Positions 11,968-27,874 are shown, numbered from the stretch's first letter. The stretch is DNA of 64,000 bases from Rosa chinensis (GCF_002994745.2 NC_037093.1:44372384-44436383); one strand, 5' to 3'. Translations and numbers: made by a program. Notes: generated from the sequence alone by a model not told the origin.

Positions 11968-13173
11968 TGAAGGGACTGACACATGTTTTGAAAGGGCAGC
12001 ATAGGGGGTTTGACCATTGAGAACAGAGGAAGGTAGCCTATTGATGAGATGACAAGCAGTGAGAATTGCATCTCCCCTAAGATACTTAGGCATATGAGCA
12101 CTAAATAGAATAGACCGGGCTATGTCAAGAACATGATGATTCTTTCTTTCTGACACCCCATTTTGTTCAGGGGTTTGAGGGCAAGTAGTTTGATGAATAA
12201 TCCCATGAGAATGAAAGAATTGGTGAAACTGAGAATTGACAAACTCCCCCCCCCCCCAATTTTCAGAACGAAAGACTTTAATATTGGCCTCAAATTGATT
12301 TTGAACAAGAGCAAAAAATTCTTGGAAAGCAGAGAAGACTTCATATTTGTGTTTCAATAAAGAGACCCAAGTAAGACGGGTATAATCATCAATAAACAAA
12401 ACAAACCAATGTTTGCCAGACAAGGTGGACTCACGCGAAGGTCCCCATACATCAGAATGAATAAGATCAAAAGGAAAAGAACTCCTAGTAGTACTCAAAG
12501 GATAACTAGCACGATGACTTTTAGCTAAGACACATGACTCACAGTGCAACTTAGACTCATCAATGCCCAGAAATAAGGATGACATAGATTTCTTCATGAC
12601 ACTAAAGGAAGGATGTCCCAATCTCCGATGTCATAGCCATAATTCTTCAATTTGATTAGTAACCCCAGTTGAAATCAACGCTGCTTGGACTGCCTTCTCC
12701 CGCTTCATTCCGGCAAACATGCAATCCAGATGAAATAGTCTACCCCTCAGATAACCCCTGCCGATTATTTCCTTAGTGAGGAGGTCCTGAAAAATCACAT
12801 ACAACGGAAAAAATATTACAGAACACTGAGATTGAGTATTAAGTTGAGACACAGATATAAGATGATGAGAGAGATCAGGGACATAAAGAACATCATGTAG
12901 TGTCAAAGAAGGGGTGAGAAGAATAGACCCTATTCCTAAAACAGGAAAAGAATCACCATTAGCCAATACAACAGAGGAAATAGAGGGTGGATTGAGAAAA
13001 AGAAAGAAATTACGATCATAGGTCATATGGTCAGATGCTCTAGAATCAATTATCCAAGTATTGCCACCAGTAAAGCTAGAAATTTTTAAAGCAACTCCAA
13101 TCTTACCATTACCACCGTGACTTACGGATGCAGTATCCTTACCAGCAAAGTTGGTGTAATCTGGTTCTGTCAC
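11968..13173 (-). pseudogene. copia pol, protease and integrase part, broken
   Basis: Minus strand. The protease region contains TWIIDSRASDHMTY, where the active-site triad reads DSR instead of DSG. After a stop near 12625 comes GAG-pre-integrase/integrase: a zinc-binding segment (GHPSF...LHCESCVLAK), then DLIHSDVWGP with the first catalytic Asp, and CPQTPEQNGVSERKN with the catalytic Glu. The middle catalytic motif, usually RSDNGGE, reads RSENWGGGE and coincides with a run of 11 C (near 12247-12257). The frame is cut at 11968 by the 9649-11962 element and resumes at 9643. Confidence 0.88.
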
Positions 13174-13185
13174 CGCATAGTAATC

Positions 13186-14179
13186 TTAGTCTTGAACAAG
13201 ATGAACAACAGCCTTTCCCTTGGGTTTGTTGTCCTGAGGTCGGGGCCTATCAAAGTAGCCTGTTGGAAAACCGACTAACCTGTAACAATTTGACTTGATT
13301 TGGCCTGAATTCTTGCAGTAATTACAAGTCAGATTTGAGGAAAACCCTGGAGGAGGACCTTGAGGAGAGGGACGCAGAGAAGAAGGAGGCCGATTGCCTG
13401 AGAGTGACCGATTACTTGAGGGATTGGGTGGCTTTGATTGTATTGCAAGGCTTGCAACTTCTGAAGTAACTACTCTAGTTCTAACCCTCTGGGTCCAACC
13501 TTTACGAATATAAGCAAAGGCTTGCTGCAAGGTTGGTGTGGTAGTCCGGTGAAGCAATTCGCTCCTTGCATTCTCAAATATTGGATCTCGGCCAGCCAAA
13601 AAAACATGAACTCTCATGAGATCCTGCTCCTCCTTATAAATCTTGACATCATCCGGGCACTTCATGCGACATGGACGCATCTGATCAATTTCTTGCCAAA
13701 TATCCTTTAGTTTTGCAAAATACATGGCAACTGGTTTTCCATCTTGTGTCATACGGGAGGCTTGAGTGCTCAACTCATAAACCTCGGCAAAATCTGTTCC
13801 GTTAAAGTAGATCTCCTTAAGGCTTTCCCAGATTTCTTCAGCTGTATTACACCCCATAATCATATGTGAAACATCTTCAGTCATGGATTTGTAAAGAATA
13901 GAGGTTATCGAGCCATTTGCAGTCTTCCATTTTGAATAATTGTTGGCTGCAATTGGTGGTTCAGTAATCGAACAATCAACATAGCCCACCTTATCGATTC
14001 CACAAAGGTGAGCCTCCATCATCTTCTTCCAGGTTCGGTAATTAGAGCCATTGAGCTTGACACCCATAACTTCCAGTTGAATCATTTTTAACGGAGATAG
14101 AAATTTGGTTGGAACCATGAGAAGTCTCACCATCTCCATCTTGCTTGATCACGGTCGAAACGTCTTGATCTTTCACCAT
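13186..14179 (-). pseudogene. copia gag, frameshifted
   Basis: The likely start is the ATG at 14179 (MVKDQDVSTVIKQDG). A frameshift near 14080 moves the frame to one with LNGSNYRTWKKMMEAHLCG, the UBN2/DUF4219-like start of plant copia Gag. A zinc knuckle near the C-terminus reads CNYCKNSGQIKSNC, with Gln where the canonical CX2CX4HX4C has His. The frame ends at a stop just before the protease region. Confidence 0.85.
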
Positions 14180-14334
14180 GGTGAATACACAGCGGAAGGA
14201 AAAAAAACAAAGTACTTGGAAATATAAGAAGGCAACGGTGATGAAAGGATCAAAGGACAAGGAACAAATCTAAGCACAAAGAACAAGGGTCAAGGATCAA
14301 AGAACAATGAGTCAGAGTCCAAGATCGGATCTCT

Positions 14335-14346
14335 GCTCTGATACCA
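14335..14346 (-). other. Primer-binding site (initiator tRNA-Met)
   Basis: On the minus strand TGGTATCAGAGC directly follows the 5' LTR, complementary to the 3' end of plant initiator tRNA-Met. Confidence 0.9.
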
Positions 14347-14574
14347 AGTCAAATATAACGAAAACCAAGAGATAATTTTGACTGAATAGCTTAGATGTAA
14401 CATTCACCTTATAAGAAAGAATTATATACAAATTACAATTGCGCCTAATAAGACAAGTACTACTCCTAAGGTAAGTAGTAAACCTAATAATACTATAGAT
14501 ATTACATAATATTACAGACCATAGAATATTACAGAATATCTACATAAATAAGGTAAGTATGACTCACGCCAACA
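14347..14574 (-). repeat. 5' LTR of the copia element
   Basis: 228 bp, same ends and nearly the same sequence as 7555-7782. Confidence 0.92.
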
Positions 14575-14604
14575 TGATATCGTAACTCAACCATACTGGA
14601 ATTT

Positions 14605-15840
14605 AAACTTGGTTAAGGACAGTGAGAGAACGCCGCCCCGATGGGTGGACGTTTCTGCAACTATCTCCATCTCCGATGGAGATCAATGTCGGCACATCCA
14701 TGGGTGTCGTATACCTCGAGTGCGGTGCATACCGTCTCCTCTTTTCTTCCGGTTTGCCTTTCAAAGGAATGGTCTACATCTCCTCCAGCGGTGGCGCATC
14801 GTGATCTGTTCTCTTTCTCTTGGGTCTTTACAGCCTGAGATTCAAGGCTGCGCTCGACTTGGGCAAGTGGTCGCCGACCTTTTGCTGGGAAATCAGATTT
14901 GTTCAGCCGGATCCGGATCTGGGATCCAGGGACTTTGCAGATTTCTTGGAATTTTGGCTGTGAGGTTGGGTGGCGGGGGCACTTGGTTGCACGCCTGACT
15001 TATGAGGATTCTCGTCCGGCTCTACATCAGCCAGGATCTGATTACTGTGGGACGGAGGTTCAGTGGTTGGGGTTGGGCCTTTTCCGGCATGGGCTCGTGG
15101 TTCTGAGATCGGATCTTCTCAAGGATTGGCGGCGCGCTCTGGTGTGGGGCGGAGGAGCAGGACGAGGCTTTCTAGGGCTGTGCGTGGATGGTGGAGGCGG
15201 CGCCGTGGGTCCTTCCACTGGTGGCATTCGACGGCTGCAGTGGGAGAGTAGATGTGTGGGTGCCCAGAGAAGGTCTGATAGGGTGCCCATGTACTTGGGT
15301 GTCCAAATCAGATTCAGATGGGCTTGGGCTTTTGTCGAGTCTGCTTTGGCATATTTGACTTTGGTCTCAGGCCGGATTTGGATCCGCATTTGGGATCCAG
15401 GTAGTATTCTATTTCGGATCTTGGATCCGAAACAGCTGCTCATATTGTTCTGGTATTGGTTCTGGTTCTTCAGAGTTCGTCTGCCTAAATCCGAGGTTCT
15501 GACACCGTTGGTCGCTTTCGATCTCTTGGTGAGCGAATCGCCTTTCCTAGGTGGTCATATCACCGGTTACAGTTACGGTTACTCTTCTATTTACACTGCT
15601 TTAGTGACATATGCAGTGCAGCAATGCCTTACGGCATCAAGTCACATGGTTACCTGGTTACCTTTTATTCTCGATGCGATTGTGCATCTAATTATGCTTT
15701 ATTGTTTTTTCTTCATTATAGATGCGTTTGTGCATCTTGTTATGTTTTATTGCTTTCTTTTGATGTTTTATGCATCACTCCATGTAATCCTCAATTTTCA
15801 CTTAATATAGTTTGTCGTCTTCCTTTCAAAAAAAAAAAAA
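14605..15840 (+). mobile_element. Non-LTR retroposon, poly(A)-tailed, 1.24 kb
   Basis: Bounded by a perfect 14-bp duplication CCATACTGGAATTT (14591-14604 and 15841-15854) and ending in a run of 13 A (15828-15840), the hallmarks of LINE-machinery insertion. One open frame (14899-15810) crosses most of it, but I recognise no reverse transcriptase, endonuclease or host protein in it. The 5' half is GC-rich, the 3' half is T-rich. A unit of about 48 bp starting GATGCGWTTGTGCATC is repeated near 15675-15780. It is probably a non-autonomous LINE derivative. A processed pseudogene cannot be excluded. Confidence 0.8.
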
Positions 15841-15854
15841 CCATACTGGAATTT

Positions 15855-16080
15855 CATAACAAATGATGCTGAGCAGTATGGCAATACATGCCTTCTTATT
15901 CTTACTAGGGACTTTTGATGCAGCAATCATCAAGGACCAAGGTACTGTAGTATAGATCATGAACATGAACTGGGCTAAGCTTTGGATGAAAGTGAAGAAT
16001 TTCTGCATTATGGCAGAATTTAATGAGTGCATTTTACTTGATTCAGACACAGGAATAATGATCTTGCTCGACATTTTCAA
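15855..16080 (-). other. Host reading frame fragment next to retroposon, identity unknown
   Basis: An open minus-strand frame starts at an ATG at 16080 and runs to the retroposon edge. It contains a hydrophobic stretch (FFTFIQSLAQFMFMIYTTV). If the retroposon and the copia element are skipped at their target duplications, the same frame continues into 7398-7554 and ends at a stop there, about 135 codons in all. I do not recognise the product and it may be fortuitous. Confidence 0.25.
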
Positions 16081-16828
16081 ATATCAAAGTAACATTACCC
16101 CAAATCACAAAACTCATTCTTAACGTCCGGTCATTCTATTTCTTTGATCAAAATAGTTTTTTTTTTTTTTTTTCCGCCAATAATAATTTTGAGACTTGTA
16201 ACTAAGATTGAAATCTGAATTGTCATATACGACGAGTCAAACTTGTTCTTCAAATCTGTAATTACATTCACACTTCATATATTTCTCGAACAAAAAGTAA
16301 AACAAAAAACAAAACAAAAAAACAAGTGCCTAGCTACATTGGAGGATTGAAAAGCACAAGGAAAGAAATGTACAATGCAAAAGTAGAAACTAAACAAGAA
16401 AAACGAAGTTACGAAATTTTTCTTGGATGCAAGATTGAGTGTTGAAAACTTGAACTTGGCATCCCCATCACAACTTATGGAACAAGAAGTAGGAAGACTT
16501 CAAAGCCCAACAAAACGAAGTCATTCACTATTGGCTGACTGGTCACGTTAATCAATTAAAGCAAAGTAAAGGTTGGGTCGGCGTTAACTATAAAGCAACG
16601 CCATATATTTGGAACCGAAGACGTGGACGTCTATGTAGTCCATGGAATCGAACTTTCTTCGCCCCCAGTGACACGTAACACCAAGAACCTTTTATATTCC
16701 CCAACACCCTAGTACCATGTAACCTCTCCTCTCTCTGTTGCACAGCCGCTGTTCCCATTTTGGGTCCCTTGTTCTTTCAAATGGGTTTTGGGTTTCATGG
16801 AGCTTAGATTAGAGGTGAAGAGAGAAAA
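16081..16828 (+). promoter_or_regulatory. Upstream region and leader of the phosphate carrier gene
   Basis: Holds ACGT-core motifs near 16620-16680 (GACGTGGACGTC, GACACGTAAC), which resemble G-box/ABRE elements, and a CT-rich leader (CCTCTCCTCTCTC near 16723). No TATA box is clear-cut. Confidence 0.35.
16781..16807 (+). promoter_or_regulatory. Upstream ORF 1 in leader
   Basis: Eight codons and a stop (ATGGGTTTTGGG...TAG) in the likely 5' leader of the phosphate carrier gene. Whether it lies in the mRNA depends on the transcription start. Confidence 0.35.
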
Positions 16829-16832
16829 ATGA
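16797..16832 (+). promoter_or_regulatory. Upstream ORF 2, overlapping the main start by ATGA
   Basis: Eleven codons and a stop. The TGA stop (16830-16832) overlaps the main ATG (16829-16831), a layout that allows termination-reinitiation. Confidence 0.4.
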
Positions 16833-19727
16833 GGGGTGCCGAGGGAAGAAGGCTGTGTGAGGAGTTCTCGCCTGCGTATTATGGGCTGTGCACTGCGGGT
16901 GGAATGCTCAGTGCTGGCGCTACCCATCTTGCAATCACGCCTCTCGATGTTTTGAAAGTTAATATGCAGGTGAGTTTTACTTATTTAGTTCACTGATCCT
17001 TGCTGGGTTTTCTTGTTAACATTTTTAGCTTGGGATTCTTTGGGTTTAAACAGGGGTTTTGCTACTGTGTCTGGGGCATAGCTGCAGTGACTCTGTTTTT
17101 TTTTTTTTTTCTCTGTTGGGTAAAGCATTCATTTTTAGTTTACTTTACAGGAGTTTAGTATTAGTTTCTTTCTAGTTTCTGTGTTTATGTTGATACACAT
17201 TAGTTTAGTAAATGCCACTGGATGTCTGATCAATTGTGGTAATAGTGTTAAACTAGCTGCTGAGGGTTATGGACTAGATGTAGATCTTAGTGGTAGTTTT
17301 ATGATGAAATGGTACTAAATGCAAAGATTGGCAGGATAGAAGTTAGGTTAATGTTTGAGATAGTAAAGACACCCAACTTTGAAGTTTTCTTTTAGTGATC
17401 AAAACCTAGTCTTGAGTCATGTATTTGAGGAATAGGAGTCTCCAAAATGGGAAGGGGGAAATAGGAGAGTTGGTTCAAGTTTGCAAAAAGGGTGGAGTTT
17501 CTTGAAATAGGTAGTAATCAAAGGCACACAGGTCAGAGATTGAGACAATAAACTACATTGTTTTATGCACATAATTAGCTTTCTAAGAGTAACTTACTGG
17601 ATATATGAATCTCTTTCTCTTCTGCCATTGACAGATTTCTAATTGCAATTGTTCTTGTATATCCATTGACAAATTTCCATTTCATTTCTAGTGAATGCAA
17701 ATTGATGTTCTAAGGGTCCCCAAGTTTTTATTTTCATGTTGTAAACTAGTATTTCTGGAGGTTTTGATAGCTCAAGAGTCAGGACTAATTATATTTAGAA
17801 AGTCTCTAATAAGTTTTTCTCTTTACCTGTAGGTCAATCCAGTTAAATATAACAGGATGGCTTCAGGGTTTTCTATTCTCTGGAGAGAACAAGGCCCTTC
17901 TTCCCTTTGGAGAGGTTGGTCTGGAAAATTGTTTGGATATGGTGTTCAGGGTGGCTGCAGATTTGGTCTATACGAATACTTTAAGAAGCTTTACTCCGAT
18001 GTATTGATAAATCAGAACAGGAGTACCATATTCTTTCTCGGCAGTGCCTCTGCTCAAGTATTTGCTGATATTGCTCTCTGTCCATTTGAAGCCGTCAAAG
18101 TTCGCGTTCAAACACAGCCCAGATTTGCAAAGGGCTTGGTTGATGGGTTTCCAAAACTATATTCAACTGAAGGGCTAGCTGGGTAAGTTACCCCAGAAAA
18201 CTTGATTACTTTGACCTTTTTGTTTCTCAATTACCTTACCAGCTTATCTAATGACTGTAGCTTTTACAAAGGACTTTTACCACTTTGGGGTCGAAATCTG
18301 CCATGTAATGTCTCTATATCTCTTCCTCATCAAAGTTTAATATGCTTGTTTGGTAGGATCACATCTTATGAAGTAAAATAATCAATTTTTGTTGTTTGTG
18401 AGATTAGAAAATCAAGGGTGTTTATATGTAGCCTTGATATGTCCAGTAAGGTGGACAAGACAACACATTGTTGAGGGTCATGCTGTCTTATTACTTAAAG
18501 AAATGGATTAATATCCCACTTTGTGTCTGCACAATCAGCATCTCGTTGTGAAAGTATGGTGATTGCTGTTTGCTGGCTGTATGACATTAAGCATGCACTG
18601 TTATGGTAGATAGTAGAGTCATTTCTTAGTATGTCTGGTCGCTTCTTTTGGCTGATTACTTCCCATTCATTCTGATGATTGCATCTTCCTTTGCTAATTT
18701 CCTTTGAAACTTAAGGAAACTTAATGCAGGGGATCTCTTTTTAATTCCACCAAATAAAAAGGCACTTGACACCAATACTGGGATTGTTGTGAACACATTG
18801 CTTCTAATTGATTAGCTTTGTTTTCCCAATATACAAAAAATCTCAAGGCAATGTTTTGGCCTTGACCAAACCTTCATGTTTGAGTTATTTGTGCAAGTAT
18901 AGTGATTGGGAATTTGAAAACAAGGGATGGAAATTTTGGGTGAATGTTGTCAGAACAGAGATCATGAGGGTTTTGGCACTGCTGGTAAAAGGAATGCACT
19001 ATGGACTTTCTCAGATTTATTGCTTTGTCAGAATTGTTATCTTTATCTGTTACTGTCATCAAGCATTCAATAGATGTTAGTATGTGTGACGTTGTCAATA
19101 TGAAGGAAATATTATTAATTTGCCCAACGGGAATACTACTTTTACAGTCTCAATGATAATGTTCACGACATTTGAGCATTCGGTGGATCTGATTTATCAC
19201 AACTTTATTCAAAAAAGAAAAGAAGATTGCTCAATTGCCCAACAGCTTGGTGTGACATGTTTAGCGGGCTATGCAGCAGGAGCTGTTGGTACCGTTGTCT
19301 CTAACCCTGCAGACAATATCGTCTCCGCTTTGTACAATAAAAAGGCCGACAGTGTGATGCAGGTAACACTTTGAATTAAGCTCTTCTTCAGCTTATTTCT
19401 TGTATTCGATGTTAAAAGCAGCAAATCATGGGATTTTCTTATCTTGTCTTCAGGCTGTGAGGAACATTGGCTTTGCTAACCTATTTACTAGAAGCCTTCC
19501 TGTTCGAATTACACTTGTTGGCCCTGTTGTTACTTTGCAGTGGTTTTTCTATGACACCATTAAAGTGCTAAGTGGATTGTAAGTGCAGTATACTTGAATC
19601 AAACACACACGAACACATAAATATATTTTTTTCCTCCTTTCATCTAATGAAATTTTATGGTTCAAAACTTAGGCCACCCAGTGGAGGGCTCAGCAGACGT
19701 CTCGAAGAAGCTAACCTATCGGCTTAA
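16829..19727 (+). CDS. PHT3;3: Mitochondrial phosphate carrier (PHT3;3 type)
   Basis: Mitochondrial carrier family (SLC25) protein, which by family exchanges phosphate across the inner mitochondrial membrane for ATP synthesis. Six coding exons with GT-AG introns: 16829-16969, 17833-18182, 18261-18304, 19148-19362, 19454-19578, 19673-19727. They join in frame to 309 aa, the length I recall for Arabidopsis PHT3;3 (At2g17270). The three carrier repeats show PLDVLKVNMQ (residues 38-47), PFEAVKVRVQTQ and the more divergent NPADNIVSALYNK. Also seen are GGMLSAGATHLAITP and GYGVQGGCRFGLYEYFK, as in phosphate carriers. The N-terminus is short and lacks the long presequence of PHT3;1/3;2, which supports the PHT3;3 assignment. 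Two upstream ORFs precede the start. I see no break. The subfamily call rests on remembered family resemblance. Confidence 0.93.
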
Positions 19728-22700
19728 GATTATGGTAAAAATAAAGAGCAGTTCAATCGGATCAATCGCTTTGAGAGGCACATCTTTCATCAATCTCTAT
19801 AGTTTCACTGGAATATGATACTACTCATTCCTCAGACGGCTAACACTATCAGAACTTTTCAACTCTGATTGTTCTTTGCACTATAGTAGCCCTATAGGTG
19901 TATTAGAACGAATTGTTTTATTTTTTTCCCAGGGGTTTTATCTGTATATTTCACAGATATACAGTCTAGTTTCAAGAGAATATGATTTTGGGTACGTAAG
20001 ACTTCCATGCTCATGTTCAAGTGCAGCAGCAATTACAAAATGTTAGCTTCTAAGATATTCTGTATTCGTTGAAACTTTTTGGTTTCATAATACATAGACA
20101 GAGGCATACATAGTGGCATGAAAGGAAAGGGCTCATGGGTGTAAGTAACTGTTGAACCTCATTTATTAGCTAAACTTTGTAAATATCAACTGCTCAATGA
20201 TAATTGATCCTATAGTTTGATAGGTTTTAGTTTTGTTCCCGCTACGTTTAAGTTAAGCCAAGAATATCCTTGTGGTTTCTTGATGTTACAAACAAAACTT
20301 CTACCCCAAGCACACGCAAAGGAGCCGCAGACGGTCAAATGAAATTTAATCTACGATATAATTTGATCAATTAGGAGGGGGTTGGTTGTAGTGCATATTA
20401 AGGAGCTGCTCCTCTATGATGCGGCTGCGGAGTTCGCCAATTCGAAGACAACTCGAGGCCTTGTTTCGTTTGTGGAAACAAAATCAATTTTTAGCCTCTT
20501 TTATGCAAGTTTTCATTTCAGTTGTTTGGCAACGCCGAAAAAAGTAACAAATATTCAATCATTAATGCAAGAACGTGAGTAATTAATGTAGAGAAATAGT
20601 GGTGGAAATGAATCTTTGGGGTATGGTAGGATTTACTCTCTCACTTTTTCCCTCTGAGAAACTTGTTTCTATTCTTGTGTCTACCAAATATAGAAAAAGA
20701 ATAAATTTATTTTCTCAAACCTTAAAATCTATGAACCAAAAGAAACAGTATCGTATATTTCTAATTATATTAAGAAAAAACTTTATCATTTTGAAGTTTC
20801 ACTCGGCCGCACCACTATAAACCAAAGGGAAAATGGTTTCAAGTGATAGAGTGACACAAAATTGATCAAAATAACTAGAAAATAGAGGATTACAATTGAC
20901 ACAAACTTGATTTGTGTTGCAAAACAACTAAAGTCACCCTCATTTATCACTTAATGTTGATGGTGGGCCTAGCCTGAGATGGGGACCTTCTTGGGTATTT
21001 GGGTCGACATATGGTCCATGACCAATTAATTTCGGATCATGGCTGCTATGGAAGTTGGTAATTATCTGGAATATGATCGGCGTTTTTTTTTATAGCGGCT
21101 TATGAATAAGGAGGTGCTCCTATTTGTTTGCTAGTAAGTGGCTTTCTGTTGGTACCACAATTGCGCGCCTGGCCAATGAGGATGCTAGTCAATGATTTTG
21201 CCCTACAAGACACGGAGTTTCTTTGTTTATAAGTTCACTAATTTTAGCAAGCTTATCATCGACTTGTAATGAGTCTGTTTTGCTTAGAATATGGTTTCCG
21301 GATTATCTTGCCGGCTATCTTGTTGTAAGTACAGTTAGACTCTAGCCATTGGCAGTTTGTCGGCTATTGATCTTAATGATATCAATTTCTATTCAAAAAC
21401 TAAAGCCACCGGAGTCAAAGGTGAAACCTAGGGAATTAATGTTACAAAATTGATCAGTTGGCCAAAAGCTAAGTGGTCAAGAACCTTTCCTAGGGCGTAG
21501 GGCACGTTCCATGTGCAATGTTGGTTGTGATAGCTTTAGGCTGGAAAAAATGGATGCTTTCTTAACCAAAAAACTGAAGCTTTTGCTTTGTATTTATAAA
21601 AAAAGCAAAGCTTTTAAATGGGGGCAAAATAACTACCACTGCACATCTGCATTAGAAATGAGTAACATTCAATCTGCTGAATATGAATCTAAAGCTTGTC
21701 AGGGGACTCATGCATTACCTAAGTCAAGTCCATGGCTCATATTTTTGTAGGCTTTGTCAACCTCAGATGAAGTGTGTGATTTGCCCTTGTACATCTACAT
21801 CCAAGTTTTGTTGGGTGTCCAGTGAGTTGACTCAAAAAAATTTCTACAATTTTAGATAGTTGAATACTTCAAGCTGATAGCGGACCACCCACTTGGTTTT
21901 GGAATCCTTAGCAATCAACAGAAATTGGAAGGAAAAACAAAAACAAAAAGTTAAAATAGCAATGGTTGGGGTATTACATTTTTCTTATTGTGGTCAGAGG
22001 ATTGACCATTGCTGATCCTCAAACAAGTGGGGAAAGCCAACCATGGTGGTGGAAATCGTATCAAAAAAACAAACCATGGTGGTGGAAATTCACCAGATTT
22101 TTTTTTTTTTTTTACTCTCTTTTGATAATGAGTTAGAATTACAAAACAATTTCCATTGCATAGAACTTAGATCCCTCATTTATAAAAAAATATATATATA
22201 TATATTTACTAGATCAAATGCAAAAGAAAAAAAAAATCTCCCCAATCAATATTTCCATGTATTTATTGAGTAAAATATAAGATTTTGGAAAAGTCCTTTT
22301 TCATAGTTGTGGGACTCCTCTATCTTCTCAAGTCTTCTCTACATGTCTTTTTCTATATGAAAGAAAAGAGTTTAACAACTAATTGTGAAACAATCTGAAA
22401 TTTATAAATGTTAATATTTGAAAATCCTAAACTGTTCTAGGTGCAATTCTACTTTTTTTGTTACTGTGGAGGGGGATCGAATACTTGATCAACTGATCTT
22501 GCTAAATCTTAACCATAATCTCTACCCTCTTCACCACGTTAGCCCATTATAAGTCATCAAAAAAGTTAAAAGATACTGAATGATAAATTTTGACTTAAAA
22601 ATAACGCATTATTATTCTAAGAAAGAAAAAAATCAATATTAGATAGAAAGAAGACAGTATAATGTGACACTATTAATACGTTAATAATTGATCACACATG

Positions 22701-23981
22701 CAATAATAGACCAACTTTTTGTAGTGATTAATTACTTAGACAGGATTAGTCTACCACCACGTAACTAGCTTCTTCTCTCCAGATGTTAATATAACATTAA
22801 TATATTACTATAATGTTGTATTGAAGATTTTCATACTACAAAAGAAAAAGAAAAATTAGAACTCGAAATGTCGTGCAAGCTCCGAAAAATCAAACCAATA
22901 CATACATTATCAATCTTGTTATCCCAAAACCATGTTCGTGCATCATTTAAAACTTTCATGTGTAATGTTGAATTGATCATGTATTCTCTAAATTTCAAAA
23001 TCTTATAAAGTCAATAACCACCAATTTTATATACGAAATTTGATCTCTTAACAAAAACATAAAGAAATTCCCTAACTTCAACTTCTTGCATGATGCTTGC
23101 ATATGAAATGTTATGGAAATGATGTGTTTCAAATCTCAACAAATGGGGTGTTCTAAATTTTTCCTAGTCAAAACATATGGGATGTTTTAGAAGTTGCTCA
23201 AGAAAAAAAATTGTTTATAAATACCAACTTTTCTATTTATTTATTTCTTGTATTTTTCCCCTGAAAAAAAGAAGTGGGAACATTCAATATTGGAGTCCAT
23301 ACCATAACAAGATACCAACTTTTCTATTTATTTATTTCTTGTATTTTTCCCCTGAAAAAAAGAAGTGGGAACATTCAATATTGGAGTCCATACCATAACA
23401 AGATGTGTTCAGAGAATCCACCACCGCCAGTGACAAGAACAAAACCTGTCCAAATATAGCTGCTAGATTTTAGACTTGTCCCCCACAAAAACCAGCTGCT
23501 ATATTTTGACCCAACTAACCCCAACCTCTTTTCCCGCGCGTGCTCTCCACGCACCAATCCAAACCCCACAAAACACAGAAACTTACCTTTTTCACCGCGC
23601 ATCCACCGGCAGGTCAACGCGGTAACTTTGCCCGCCTTTTCACCAATTCCCGTGGTAAAAATCGACATAAAGGCCGCCATTAAAAAACGCGAAGGATCTT
23701 ATGGTTTTCGTTTTAATTAAAATTTTATCCCAAAAAAAAAAAGAAAAAAAAAAAGGAACTTTTATTAGAAATTTGGAATAGCTGGTCAGCACTGACCTCC
23801 GATCTTTCTCAGCACCACCGTCCCAAAATAACAAGTAACAAAATATACTAGTAGCTGTAAAGAAAAGATTTTTCCAATCAGAAATTCTCCTCCTTTTTAT
23901 TTGATTTGTTTTCAGATCATAACTTACTAGTTCTTCATCTCCATATTCATTCACAATCCACTCGCTACGTTTTTGCAACTG
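19728..23981. other. 3' flank of the carrier gene, intergenic region, CDPK promoter and leader exon
   Basis: The carrier 3' UTR probably extends to about 19990. From there to about 23850 the sequence is AT-rich with homopolymer and TA tracts (e.g. near 22190) and no supportable gene. A 91-bp tandem duplication lies at 23221-23402. The last 100-150 bp before 23981 are probably the CDPK leader exon. Confidence 0.55.
23221..23402. repeat. 91-bp tandem duplication, two copies
   Basis: Units 23221-23311 and 23312-23402, starting ATACCAACTTTTC and ending CCATAACAAG, appear identical, so the duplication is recent. Confidence 0.9.
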
Positions 23982-24425
23982 GTAAAGGACCCATCTTTCT
24001 CTGTTTTTTGTTTCAGAAATGCATATGCTTTCTTGCTTTTTCTGGCTTTATCTTTATGTGGGTGTATCTGAATCTTGGTCTGTTTGTTCTCTGGCTTGAT
24101 GGGTTGCTTTCTTCTGATTCAAGATTCGAACTTTGGTCTTAGTTGGTGTTCTGCTGGGTTTGTGTTTGTTTCCAGGGAAAATGGAAAGGGTAATCTAATG
24201 AGGAAAGTAGGAAAAAATAAAAGGGTCTTGTTTTTTTTGGGTGAAATGGAATTCTGAATTTGAATGCTTTGCTTGTTTACGGTTATGGATTCATAGTTGT
24301 GGACCCCATGTATAGGTCTGATCTGCATATAGTTTGGGTGCTTTAATCTGGGGTTTTGTTAGATATGCTTGTTGGTTATGTTTTGAGTTTGACTGTGCTT
24401 CTTATTTTGTTGGTTTGGTTTGCAG
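23982..24425 (+). other. Probable leader intron of the CDPK gene
   Basis: GTAAAG donor after TTTTGCAACTG at 23982 and TTTGCAG acceptor at 24425, with T-rich sequence between. The intron would end 73 bp before the start codon. Inferred from splice signals only. Confidence 0.5.
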
Positions 24426-24498
24426 TGTGAATTGATGAGAAACCAATTGGGTGAGGAAAAGTGTGTGGAGAAGTCTTGAGGGGAATTGTGATTGTTTC

Positions 24499-27874
<3,376 letters not shown>

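Larger units (their letters stand above)
7555..14574 (-). mobile_element. Complete but inactive Ty1/copia retrotransposon (minus strand)
   Basis: Two 228-bp LTRs (7555-7782 and 14347-14574), nearly identical, bound gag and pol read on the minus strand in copia order: gag, protease, integrase, reverse transcriptase, RNase H. A tRNA-iMet primer site lies next to the 5' LTR and a purine tract next to the 3' LTR. The flanks GGATA (7550-7554) and TGATA (14575-14579) look like a 5-bp target duplication with one change. Gag and pol carry stops and frameshifts, most of RNase H is deleted, and another element (9649-11962) interrupts pol. The LTRs differ at only a few of 228 positions, so the insertion is fairly recent, and the element inside it is younger still. 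Confidence 0.93.
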
